Shown here: piece by piece, positions 15,961-23,000 of the stretch | Layout of the letters: every line of letters starts with the position of its first letter | Numbering within the stretch: position 1 is the first letter of the stretch | Source: Flavonifractor sp. An92 | Lineage (GTDB): Bacteria; Bacillota; Clostridia; Oscillospirales; Oscillospiraceae | Direction: 5' to 3' | DNA: 64,000 nt | Assembly (NCBI RefSeq): GCF_002159175.1 | Contig: NZ_NFGZ01000005.1 | Span: forward strand, 110,494 to 174,493 | Translations under genes and position numbers: made by a program | Notes under the pieces: generated by a model | Database searches by the model: none | Seen by the model: the letters and a program-made list of their open reading frames with translations, nothing else | Told to the model about the DNA's origin: nothing

Positions 15961-17520
15961 ATGGCAACCAAGAAAAAGGAACTTCTGGAACAGGAGGCCC
16001 CTGTTCCTGAGACCACCGCATTGGAGGATTCCCCCGTTCCCTCCGAGGATACGACTGCTCCTGATGCTGCCCCGGTTGACGGCGAGGACCTGAACGCTCT
16101 GTTGGCCGCTATGGATCGGCCCGACAGCGCGCCCCCTTCCGATGATACCACCGGTGATTTGCCGGAGCTTACGGAAGCCGAAATGTTCGGCGATGAAGCT
16201 GTGAGCAGCGACGAGGACGCCGCCGAGACTCCTTCTGACGAGAACACAGACTTCGAGCAGGGCGATGAGGCAACGGCTGACGGCGACGGAGAGCTCCCCG
16301 CAGAGGAAGACAGCGCAGGTGACGATACCGCTGCCCCTGAGCCGACTCCCCAGGCCGTCGAAGAACCGCCTGCCGCAAAGCCCAAGCGCACCTCCCGCAA
16401 GAAGAAGGTGTCGGATACCGCTGCTGAGGCGGAGGCCCCTGTTCCGCAGGCAGACGCTGAGCCGCTTCCGATGGATGAGGCCCCGGCCGAGGATATTACT
16501 GCGGAGGGTGAACCCGTTTTGGAGGATGATCCCGCTCCGGTGGAGGAGCAGGTGCCTGAAGCCACCACTCCCCGGGCGCCCGCTCGCCGGCGGAATGTGC
16601 AGACGCGCCGTGAGCCCTCTATTCTGACCATTCGCAGCCGTGAGGATGTAGAGACGGCGGAAGACCGTGAGGATGTCATCTGGCATGAGATCCACAATGC
16701 CTACCGTACCCGCCGTATTCTGACGGGCCAGCTGGGCGGCATCGAGCAGCTGGACAACCGTAAGACGGTGGCCGTGGTGGACTACAAGGGTTTCCGCATC
16801 ATCATTCCCATCAAGGAAATGATGATCAACCTGGGCCGCAGCCCTTCCGGCCAGGACTACGCCGACCTGATGCTGCGCCAGAACAAGATCCTGGGCAATA
16901 TGCTTGGCGCCGACATCGACTTTGTGGTGAGGGGCATTGACTCCAAGACCCGCAGCGTGGTCGCCAGCCGCCAGGAGGCGATGATGCGTAAGCGCCAGAC
17001 CTTCTACTTCGATCTGGATGCTGACGGCATGTACCGTGTCTACGAAGGCCGCATTGTGCAGGCCCGTGTGATCGCCGTGGCTGAGAAAGTCATCCGCATA
17101 GAAGTGTTCGGCGTCGAGTGCTCCATCTTGGCACGGGATCTGGCCTGGGACTGGATCGGCGACGCCCATGAGCGTTTTGCTGTGGGCGATGAGGTGCTGG
17201 TACGCATCCTCAGTGTGCGGCGTGAGAGTCCGGAAGACCTGAGCATCCGGGCCGACGTTAAGAGTACCTCGGAAAACACCGACCGGGACAACCTGCAGAA
17301 GTGCCGCATCCAGGGCAAGTACGCCGGCAAAGTCACCGATGTCCACAAGGGCGTCGTCTATGTCCGGCTCTCCAACGGCGTCAATGCGGTGGCCCACTCC
17401 TGCTATGACTACCGGATGCCCGGCAAGAAAGATGATGTGTCCTTTGCCGTCACCCGCCTGGACATGGAACGTGGCGTAGCCGTGGGCATCATCACGCGGA
17501 TCATCCGGCAGAACCTGTAA
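15961..17520 (+). CDS. S1-domain RNA-binding protein with acidic disordered N-terminus
   Basis: 519 residues. The first 215 are low-complexity, acidic and Pro/Ala-rich, with a basic patch (KPKRTSRKKK) in the middle. From about 225 the protein is folded. Two S1 OB-fold RNA-binding domains are visible: about 360-430 (RVIAVAEKVIRIEVFGVECS, then VGDEVLVRILSV) and about 440-519 (GKYAGKVTDVHKGVVYVRLS). It is the last gene of the T4SS operon, and S1 proteins recur at this place in related elements. A role in translation or transcript control is plausible, particularly with the hairpin-rich transcripts of this element, but unproven. Its last 72 bp are repeated at 19162-19233. Confidence 0.8.
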   Translation: MATKKKELLEQEAPVPETTALEDSPVPSEDTTAPDAAPVDGEDLNALLAAMDRPDSAPPSDDTTGDLPELTEAEMFGDEAVSSDEDAAETPSDENTDFEQGDEATADGDGELPAEEDSAGDDTAAPEPTPQAVEEPPAAKPKRTSRKKKVSDTAAEAEAPVPQADAEPLPMDEAPAEDITAEGEPVLEDDPAPVEEQVPEATTPRAPARRRNVQTRREPSILTIRSREDVETAEDREDVIWHEIHNAYRTRRILTGQLGGIEQLDNRKTVAVVDYKGFRIIIPIKEMMINLGRSPSGQDYADLMLRQNKILGNMLGADIDFVVRGIDSKTRSVVASRQEAMMRKRQTFYFDLDADGMYRVYEGRIVQARVIAVAEKVIRIEVFGVECSILARDLAWDWIGDAHERFAVGDEVLVRILSVRRESPEDLSIRADVKSTSENTDRDNLQKCRIQGKYAGKVTDVHKGVVYVRLSNGVNAVAHSCYDYRMPGKKDDVSFAVTRLDMERGVAVGIITRIIRQNL

Positions 17521-17532
17521 TAACATAGTATT

Positions 17533-17590
17533 AAGCCCCCGCTCCAGTAAGACACAATCGAGTGTGCTACTGGAGCGGGGGCTTTATGTT
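17533..17590 (+). terminator. Strong terminator ending the T4SS operon
   Basis: AAGCCCCCGCTCCAGTA (17533-17549) pairs perfectly with 17068+500 bases downstream, that is 17568-17584, followed by TATGTTTTG. This is a 17-bp stem just after the S1-gene stop. Confidence 0.9.
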
Positions 17591-17601
17591 TTGCTGCTAT
17601 T

Positions 17602-18006
17602 TTATTCTACTTTTCCTCGCATTTTCCCCAGTCCCCATCCAAACAACATTCCAACAGAAGAAATAGCGATAATGACAAGGAAATCAAAAATGCCGGGGAA
17701 TGCAGCAACTCCTGCAAGTATCTGTTGAAGAAGAGATTGGGTAAGCAACCGGGAAAACAAATAGGCAGCAGTAAAGCAAATCGGAACTAACCAGATGTAC
17801 TTTTTGCTAGGGTGTTCTTTGCCAATAAGGATAGATAGGAGCAAAGTTACAATCGGCAAGAGTATGTATTGAACCACTATGACATGCAACATCGCCATTT
17901 GTGGATCTCTACAAAAAGCCCAGAACGTAGCTATTGATAGAAGCCAAATTAAGCCATACACACCAATAATATTACGGATACGACGATTAGTTCTCATATC
18001 ATGCAC
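17602..18006 (-). CDS. Small four-helix membrane protein of unknown function
   Basis: 134 residues with a basic N-terminus (MRTNRRIRN) and four hydrophobic helices (for example IGVYGLIWLLSIATFWAF and FLVIIAISSVGMLFGWGL). No family recognised. It follows the secreted amidase gene by three bases on the same strand, so the two probably form one transcript. The pair is AT-richer than its neighbours and runs against the surrounding operons, which marks it as cargo. It could be an immunity or partner protein for the amidase; that is a guess from position. Confidence 0.6.
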   Translation of the reverse strand: MHDMRTNRRIRNIIGVYGLIWLLSIATFWAFCRDPQMAMLHVIVVQYILLPIVTLLLSILIGKEHPSKKYIWLVPICFTAAYLFSRLLTQSLLQQILAGVAAFPGIFDFLVIIAISSVGMLFGWGLGKMRGKVE

Positions 18007-18009
18007 CTA

Positions 18010-18924
18010 CTATTCAACATTTCGTGAGGTAAGGCTTGAACTGGATGCAAGTGCTGCCGGAGTATAAATATGTCTTGGAATAGAAGACCCATGCAGATTT
18101 ATTCCCGCATTATAGTAACCAGCCCATGCCAATTCTGAACAATACCAGTTGACAGTACTGCTGCTATGGCTCACTTCAGTGAGCAACGGAACTTCCAAAC
18201 TCCATGGTTTTCCAATTTGACTAAGGCAAAATTCAACTGCATTACTTTTTTGAGTATCCGAAGCATTTGTAACATAATAAACATCGACGCCTCGATAGTC
18301 GTATCGTTCATCATCAAGGACACCATGAGTGACTGTTGGTAAAGTCGCTTCAACCGTTCGGATATAATACTGCCGATAGGTAGAGTCCCAGTACTTACCT
18401 TCAACAACAGCAATATGGCCAACAATTGTAGCTATGCCACCACTTGTCTCATGGATGATGTCACCTTTCTTTACCTTTGTAAGAATATTGTACGAACTAT
18501 AGTCTGCTGCCTGGGGAAGTTTGGGATTTGTCTCTCCGATATTATCATACCACTGTCCACGAGTGCTGCGGGTAGAATACTCAGCAGAGGAAGCTTCGCT
18601 ATGAGCGGCAAAGTACTCAGAAGCAATCTGCAAGTTTCGTCTCACCGTAGTGTTCAGACCAGGCGCCTGTCTCGTTTCATATTCAACAAGAGTACTAATA
18701 TACTGCTCTATACTGCCACCAAAAGATTCATACCCAGAAATGAAGTCTTCCAAACAAGTTTGAGCCGAAACTCCTTTTTCTGCCAACTGTTCGGAAAAAC
18801 TGATATACGCATCACTAAAGTCATTCCCATCAAGGCTGTTCTGGGTTGATGCTGCGTTTACAGAAACCCCGAGAGAAAGACAAAGCGAGAGCGACAAGAG
18901 GAATACCAATAGTCTTTTCTTCAT
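18010..18924 (-). CDS. Secreted YiiX/NlpC-P60-like cysteine amidase
   Basis: 304 residues with a clear signal peptide (KKRLLVFLLSLSLCLSLGVS, cleaved after VNAA). The C-terminal half looks like a permuted papain-like (YiiX/YebB, NlpC/P60 superfamily) domain: histidine in IVGHIAVVEG and the catalytic-type cysteine in WYCSELAWAGYYNAG; in permuted enzymes the His precedes the Cys, as here. Such enzymes cut peptidoglycan peptides or other amides outside the cell. The N-terminal 110 residues are helical and unassigned. Lower GC than the element suggests separate acquisition. Confidence 0.7.
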   Translation of the reverse strand: MKKRLLVFLLSLSLCLSLGVSVNAASTQNSLDGNDFSDAYISFSEQLAEKGVSAQTCLEDFISGYESFGGSIEQYISTLVEYETRQAPGLNTTVRRNLQIASEYFAAHSEASSAEYSTRSTRGQWYDNIGETNPKLPQAADYSSYNILTKVKKGDIIHETSGGIATIVGHIAVVEGKYWDSTYRQYYIRTVEATLPTVTHGVLDDERYDYRGVDVYYVTNASDTQKSNAVEFCLSQIGKPWSLEVPLLTEVSHSSSTVNWYCSELAWAGYYNAGINLHGSSIPRHIYTPAALASSSSLTSRNVE

Positions 18925-19161
18925 TTCGTTTAATCCTTTCTGTTACGCAAATTTGATGATATGTATGATTATTGCCGCAGACATCTAATCTTCATTTCGT
19001 TTCACTAGTTCTTCGTTCTCAGTCCCATTGGAATCACACCTCTCAAAGAATCTCCATCATGATTTCCTCTAACCTATATAACGAAACAGTTTCCTGATTT
19101 TGGACGCCATACCTAAACAATTTTCACACGACAACTCGAAAGATCAATGTCTCCCCCTATT
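18925..19161. other. AT-rich spacer upstream of the cargo amidase
   Basis: No reading frame of substance. It should hold the minus-strand promoter of the amidase pair, but no convincing -35/-10 pair was identified. It ends at the duplicated S1 tail. Confidence 0.4.
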
Positions 19162-19233
19162 GTCACCCGCCTGGATATGGAGCGTGGCGTAGCCGTGGAC
19201 ATCATCATGCAGATCATCCGGCAGAATCTATAA
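19162..19233 (+). repeat. Duplicated 3' end of the S1-domain gene
   Basis: These 72 bases match the last 72 of the S1 gene (17449-17520) at 65 positions, from GTCACCCGCCTG through the stop codon, in the same orientation. Most differences are transitions, and three change an amino acid. No start or upstream part of the gene is present. The repeat lies just beyond the two minus-strand cargo genes and has its own terminator. Confidence 0.9.
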
Positions 19234-19236
19234 TGT

Positions 19237-19287
19237 AAAAGTCGCCTGGGAAGTATCGAACATATACTTTCCAGGCGACTTTTTTTA
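19237..19287 (+). terminator. Terminator after the S1-tail copy
   Basis: AGTCGCCTGGGAAGTAT (19240-19256) pairs with 19264-19280 and is followed by eight T residues. It is not the same sequence as the terminator at 17533, although it occupies the same place relative to the gene tail. Confidence 0.9.
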
Positions 19288-19376
19288 TCGTCTTATAGCT
19301 CGCTTACATAGATATATACAAAGTTCTCTCGACCTGACAATCGCACATTACTTTTTGCAAAATCGATGTGTTATTG

Positions 19377-20330
19377 TCATGTAAGCGCAAGTAGGATGTC
19401 TCTGAGTTTTTTCCATTGTTCTACTACATAATCAAAAGACAGCACATCTTCTTCTGAAAAAACATAGTTCCGCTGCATATTCTGATAATCTTTACGCAAT
19501 GCAGCGTTATCACCGAACCCTCCAAGCAGTTGAAAATCGGAAAACTTCTTTTCTGCCAAGTCGCTGCCTGTTCGTCTGGTTTCTTCCAGTCTTTTATACC
19601 CCAGCATTTCAAGAAACATTTGTTGGTTTCCAATCATTTTTTGAATCTGCTCTAAATCGAGCATGACACTGACATCATAAAGATGTTTTGCCACATCAAA
19701 ATACATTTTACGTTCATAATAAAACTCAGCTGCAAAAATTTTGTCTGCAAAAATACGCTCCAGGCGAATTGTATTGATCTGGAAAGGTCCAACATCATAT
19801 TGCGCTTGAAGGATTTGGCGTTGTTCTTCTGTGGCATAAGTATAAAGTATCGGTTCAATTTCAAGTGGAGTAAAGGGTTCGCTGACAGTGAAAGAGGTGC
19901 CTTCTACTTTCACATATCCGAAACGCTGTAGTGGATCATCTGAGTCAATCCCCACGAGTGGAGCATAGTCGTAAACTGCTGTGATACTGCCTTTACGGTC
20001 GTCCTCCAGTTCTTTTCTGGATGTGCGGGGGAGCGATTGATATTTCTTTGTTGCCAGTTCCAGCCGTTTCTTTGCCTGATTATTACTGCAGTTATCAATA
20101 CATACCGTCAAATCAATATCCTCAGAAAAACGACGGATGCTTTTCTATGCTTTATACAGAGCTGTTCCGCCTTTAAAATAAGCCGGCAGCTCTGCTTGCT
20201 TGCCTGCCAACTCTCTAAGCAGTAGCGTAACATAATAGTCTTTTTCCAAAATATCGGATCTAATACCGCTATCTTCATGAACCAGATTGATGATATTCAA
20301 AAAAGCAAACTTATCCTCGTGCAGATTCAT
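19377..20330 (-). pseudogene. abiEii: AbiEii-type nucleotidyltransferase toxin with in-frame TAG
   Basis: Type IV toxin-antitoxin toxin of the DNA polymerase-beta-like nucleotidyltransferase superfamily. Motifs FKGGTALYKA and RRFSEDIDLTV are the expected GG(S/T) and D-x-D sites. An in-frame TAG at 20145-20147 separates these two motifs; the frame continues uninterrupted to 19377, giving 317 codons, a usual length. As written no active toxin is made without read-through. The 5' end overlaps the antitoxin gene by 20 bp, as is normal for this pair. Confidence 0.8.
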
Positions 20331-20979
20331 AACTACCCTCCAACATAATATCTATCGTCCGAACTAATGTCTTTTGCCCATAATACTTTCGAGCCATCAG
20401 AATCAGCTGATCCGTTTCTAACGCAAATTTCTGAACTGTTGCTCTTACTACATCAACCGGCCTCGCTGTATCGACGGGTGCCATATCCAGTTCTCGAATT
20501 GCATCCAAAATTTGCAGATATCGAAAATTGTCGGCATTGACTATAATTGGCGGTTTCCGAATCTCTATCTGCATTCCTTTCGGGATCCTTTTCATGTGCA
20601 AGTTTGTTGCAATGCACCTTTTTTTGGGCATCTGAGATACCAGACCAATGCGATTGAGGGCAGATAGTCCTGTTTCATATCCAATCACTTCGTTTTCATT
20701 GCGAAGAAGCTGCTTACAAAAAAGCGTTTCTCTATCCGGGGTATAGTATCCAAATGCTGTTTTTACCTTCCTACAATAAATACCTTTTGTCAAACGCACA
20801 ATTTGCCCTTCTTTTTCAAGACGGGCCATATTTACATTGACTGTCTTTTTTACTGTTGCTGTTTCGAGTTGAAGTTGTTCCGCTACATACTGAGCAACTT
20901 GTTCTGTTGTAATTACTTGATTTGGGTCCAATGCAGTAAGATACCGCATGATCAAATCTCTATATTTTATCTTCTCCAT
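20311..20979 (-). CDS. abiEi: AbiEi/DUF6088-type antitoxin and autoregulator
   Basis: 222 residues. The N-terminal winged helix (about 1-70: IMRYLTALDPNQVITTEQVA, then NVNMARLEKEGQIVRLTKGI) should bind operator DNA; the rest (YETGLSALNRIGLVSQMPKK and following) matches the AbiEi/DUF6088 body. In studied AbiE systems this protein represses the operon and neutralises the AbiEii toxin without forming a stable complex. It looks intact whereas the toxin frame is interrupted. A GAAGGAGAA site precedes the ATG. A palindrome lies upstream. Confidence 0.8.
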   Translation of the reverse strand: MEKIKYRDLIMRYLTALDPNQVITTEQVAQYVAEQLQLETATVKKTVNVNMARLEKEGQIVRLTKGIYCRKVKTAFGYYTPDRETLFCKQLLRNENEVIGYETGLSALNRIGLVSQMPKKRCIATNLHMKRIPKGMQIEIRKPPIIVNADNFRYLQILDAIRELDMAPVDTARPVDVVRATVQKFALETDQLILMARKYYGQKTLVRTIDIMLEGSYESARG

Positions 20980-21010
20980 ACAGTTCTCCTTCCTGCCGCA
21001 GATACTCGCT

Positions 21011-21059
21011 TGTTATTATGATGCTCTATTGTCATTTATTTTATGCGCTTATAATAACA
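21011..21059. promoter_or_regulatory. Inverted repeat upstream of abiEi, probable operator
   Basis: TGTTATTAT (21011-21019) and ATAATAACA (21051-21059) are perfect inverted repeats, 31 bp apart, starting 31 bp before the abiEi start. AbiEi proteins are known to bind inverted repeats in their own promoters; the binding here is inferred. Confidence 0.55.
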
Positions 21060-21155
21060 TCTTTTTCTGTTGTGGTCAATGCTGACCGAGAAGACATGTT
21101 GAAATACTTTCCGCAGAACCGCATCAAAGGAATTCTTTTCACGGTTCCCAGTTGA

Positions 21156-21223
21156 TTGGCACAATCTTGCCCCTACATTGGCGCAGTCCTGCCCTTTCGC
21201 CGTAAATCCATATCTGTTATACT
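21156..21223 (+). promoter_or_regulatory. Promoter of the Tad pilus operon with two TTGGC boxes
   Basis: TTGGCACA at 21156 and TTGGCGCA at 21178, 22 bp apart; -10 TATACT at 21218, preceded by TG. The -35 position holds only TTTCGC, so an activator is likely. Also shared with 4548-4615 are CTGCCCTT and CGTAAATC between the boxes and the -10. Confidence 0.75.
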
Positions 21224-21244
21224 TGGTACAGTCAATACTTTGTA

Positions 21245-21275
21245 AAGCAGCCGCTCCGGCAGGGGGCGGCTGCTT
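21245..21275 (+). promoter_or_regulatory. Terminator-like hairpin in the Tad operon leader
   Basis: AAGCAGCCGC pairs perfectly with GCGGCTGCTT (21266-21275), followed by TCATTT. It lies between the promoter and the first gene. Confidence 0.7.
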
Positions 21276-21303
21276 TCATTTGTCAGAAAAGGTGGTGGTT
21301 CAC

Positions 21304-21759
21304 ATTCATACTTTCCTGCAGAAAGCCCGCAGGACAATGAAGAGCGAGCGAGGTGAGGCCAACTATTTCTCCACGGTGTTCTTCATCTTTATCGCCGTTG
21401 TCCTGCTGGCATTTATCATCGATCTGTTCGGTATCATCTCCACGAAACAGGAGTTGGATCACGCAGCCGATCAGATGGTAAAGCAGATCCAGCTGTCCGG
21501 TGGCATCAACAGCGAGACGGATTCTCTCTTTGAATTTCTGTGCTCGGAGATCGAGGGAGCGGAAAACATAACCTACTCCATCGATGCCACATACAAGTCG
21601 CCCACACCGGCCGGAATGTCCAGGGCCATTCAGCTCGGGACTCCTTTCTATATCACCATTGAGGGTGAAGCAAAGCTGGGCGGCTTCTGGAATCTGGATC
21701 TGGTCAACATCACGGTGGTGGCCCGCGGCTCCGGCGTCAGCGAACACTACTGGAAGTGA
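21304..21759 (+). CDS. TadE-like minor pseudopilin, apparent ATT start
   Basis: A short basic leader ends in SERGE, followed by a strong helix (NYFSTVFFIFIAVVLLAFII) and a pilin-like C-terminal domain. This is the layout of TadE/TadF pseudopilins processed by the prepilin peptidase encoded downstream. The next gene has the same design with 18 residues up to RGE; an ATT at 21304, five bases after GGTGGTGG, gives exactly 18 here. The alternatives are GTG 21292/21295 (too close to the SD) and ATG 21337 (weak SD, only seven residues before the helix). First gene of the Tad operon. Confidence 0.65.
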   Translation: MHTFLQKARRTMKSERGEANYFSTVFFIFIAVVLLAFIIDLFGIISTKQELDHAADQMVKQIQLSGGINSETDSLFEFLCSEIEGAENITYSIDATYKSPTPAGMSRAIQLGTPFYITIEGEAKLGGFWNLDLVNITVVARGSGVSEHYWK

Positions 21760-21767
21760 GGTAGCCT

Positions 21768-22268
21768 ATGAAGCATTTTATGCGGTGGCTGCGACGGCCA
21801 CTCCGCAACGAGCGGGGTGAGATCACTTTCTTCGCCTGCTTTTTTGTGGTCGGCGTAGTGATGCTCATTTCCTTTCTTTTGTTGTACGCCTCAGTGCGGA
21901 TCACTTGCATCAACATCCGAAACGGCGCTAAAATGGAGCTGAACAACCTGAGCGCCACCATCTATACGGACACTTACCGCTCCCAACGGGAAACTAACTT
22001 TGAAGAGTACCTGCGCACCCTCTATTCCAGCAGTGACTACACGGAAATGCTGGAGGCCACGGTGGCAGGCGGACTTGCCTCCAAAATTCCGCTTTCTACG
22101 GACGACTACCAGGTATCCGACATCAGCCTGGAGTTCAATGTGGTGGGCGACCGAGTCGAGTATATCTTCTATTGTGATGTGGAGTTCTATGTGCGGATGT
22201 TTGGGCACAACTACCCTACTATCACACAGCGGGTAGAACTGACTGGCTACCATAACACCAAATTTTAG
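21768..22268 (+). CDS. TadE-like pseudopilin
   Basis: 166 residues: leader MKHFMRWLRRPLRNERGE, then a hydrophobic stretch (ITFFACFFVVGVVMLISFLL) that resembles a type IVb prepilin helix, and an extracellular domain ending YHNTKF. The RGE before the helix is shared with the preceding gene and, as RGD, with the Flp pilin, and is the likely processing site. ATG is nine bases after the previous stop. Likely a minor subunit priming pilus assembly. Confidence 0.65.
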   Translation: MKHFMRWLRRPLRNERGEITFFACFFVVGVVMLISFLLLYASVRITCINIRNGAKMELNNLSATIYTDTYRSQRETNFEEYLRTLYSSSDYTEMLEATVAGGLASKIPLSTDDYQVSDISLEFNVVGDRVEYIFYCDVEFYVRMFGHNYPTITQRVELTGYHNTKF

Positions 22269-22341
22269 CGGCGCTGTTGAAACATCAATCAGTTCCGCAG
22301 TATATGCTTTATATAACAGTAAAGAAGGAGTGTGGACACAC

Positions 22342-22914
22342 ATGAAAAAGTTTTTCCAATCCAAGGGCTTTATCGTTTCGGTCCTGGCCGTTCTCTGTGC
22401 TGCGATCCTGGACGTCTGCTGGTTCGTAAGCCGGGATCGAACGGAGGATTTTAAGCAGGAGGAATCGCCTCCCAGCAGCCCCACCAGCGATTGGTCGGAC
22501 GGAGGCACCCAAAGCGGGGACAATTCCGGCGGAGCAGATGCGTATTCCCCTGGGCAGTCTCCCAGCTCTGAGGAGGAATACCCCAAGGTAACCTCCGAAA
22601 CGGAAAGTGAAGTGGTGATCGACTTCACTGATACGGACAAGCCGGAGGAAACTCCGCCCCCTGCTCCGGAAGGTAAGACAGAGATCGCAGACCCCGGCGA
22701 AGATCACGATGTCAACCCCGACCCGTCTGTACCTCAAGTCACGGCGCCGCCGGCAGAAGAATCCACTTCCAGCAACGAGCCGGCCCCCGGCTCCAGCAAT
22801 GGCAGCGGTGCCGTCTACGATCCCGTCTTTGGGTGGGTAGTGCCCGGCGATGTGCAGCAGTCCACCGGCGGCAGCGATGGTGACCTGAACAAGCAAGTCG
22901 GAAACATGGGCTGA
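22342..22914 (+). CDS. DUF6550-type membrane-anchored Pro/Ser-rich protein
   Basis: 190 residues: N-terminal membrane anchor (FIVSVLAVLCAAILDVCWFV), then a long disordered extracellular region rich in Pro, Ser, Glu and Asp, ending with the conserved block VYDPVFGWVVPGDVQQ and NKQVGNMG. I recognise the DUF6550 pattern, found next to Tad-type genes of conjugative elements; function unknown. The stalk-like composition suggests it spans the cell wall. ATG follows AAGAAGGAG. Confidence 0.65.
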   Translation: MKKFFQSKGFIVSVLAVLCAAILDVCWFVSRDRTEDFKQEESPPSSPTSDWSDGGTQSGDNSGGADAYSPGQSPSSEEEYPKVTSETESEVVIDFTDTDKPEETPPPAPEGKTEIADPGEDHDVNPDPSVPQVTAPPAEESTSSNEPAPGSSNGSGAVYDPVFGWVVPGDVQQSTGGSDGDLNKQVGNMG

Positions 22915-22941
22915 TTGCCCCACAACTAAACACGGATCTCC

Positions 22942-22969
22942 AGGGCCGTCACAGCTATGTGGCGGCCCT
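22942..22969 (+). promoter_or_regulatory. Terminator-like hairpin before the Athe_2463-type gene
   Basis: AGGGCCGTCACA pairs with TGTGGCGGCCCT (one G-T pair) around a 4-base loop, followed by TCAATTTTAT. It ends about 17 bp before the ribosome site of the next gene. Confidence 0.7.
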
Positions 22970-23000
22970 TCAATTTTATATGATTGGAGTGTGATGTCAT

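Noticed and set aside
15709..17526. 605-codon minus-strand frame
   Set aside because: Shadow of the virD4 tail and the S1 gene, whose acidic Ala/Pro-rich codons leave the antisense frame open.
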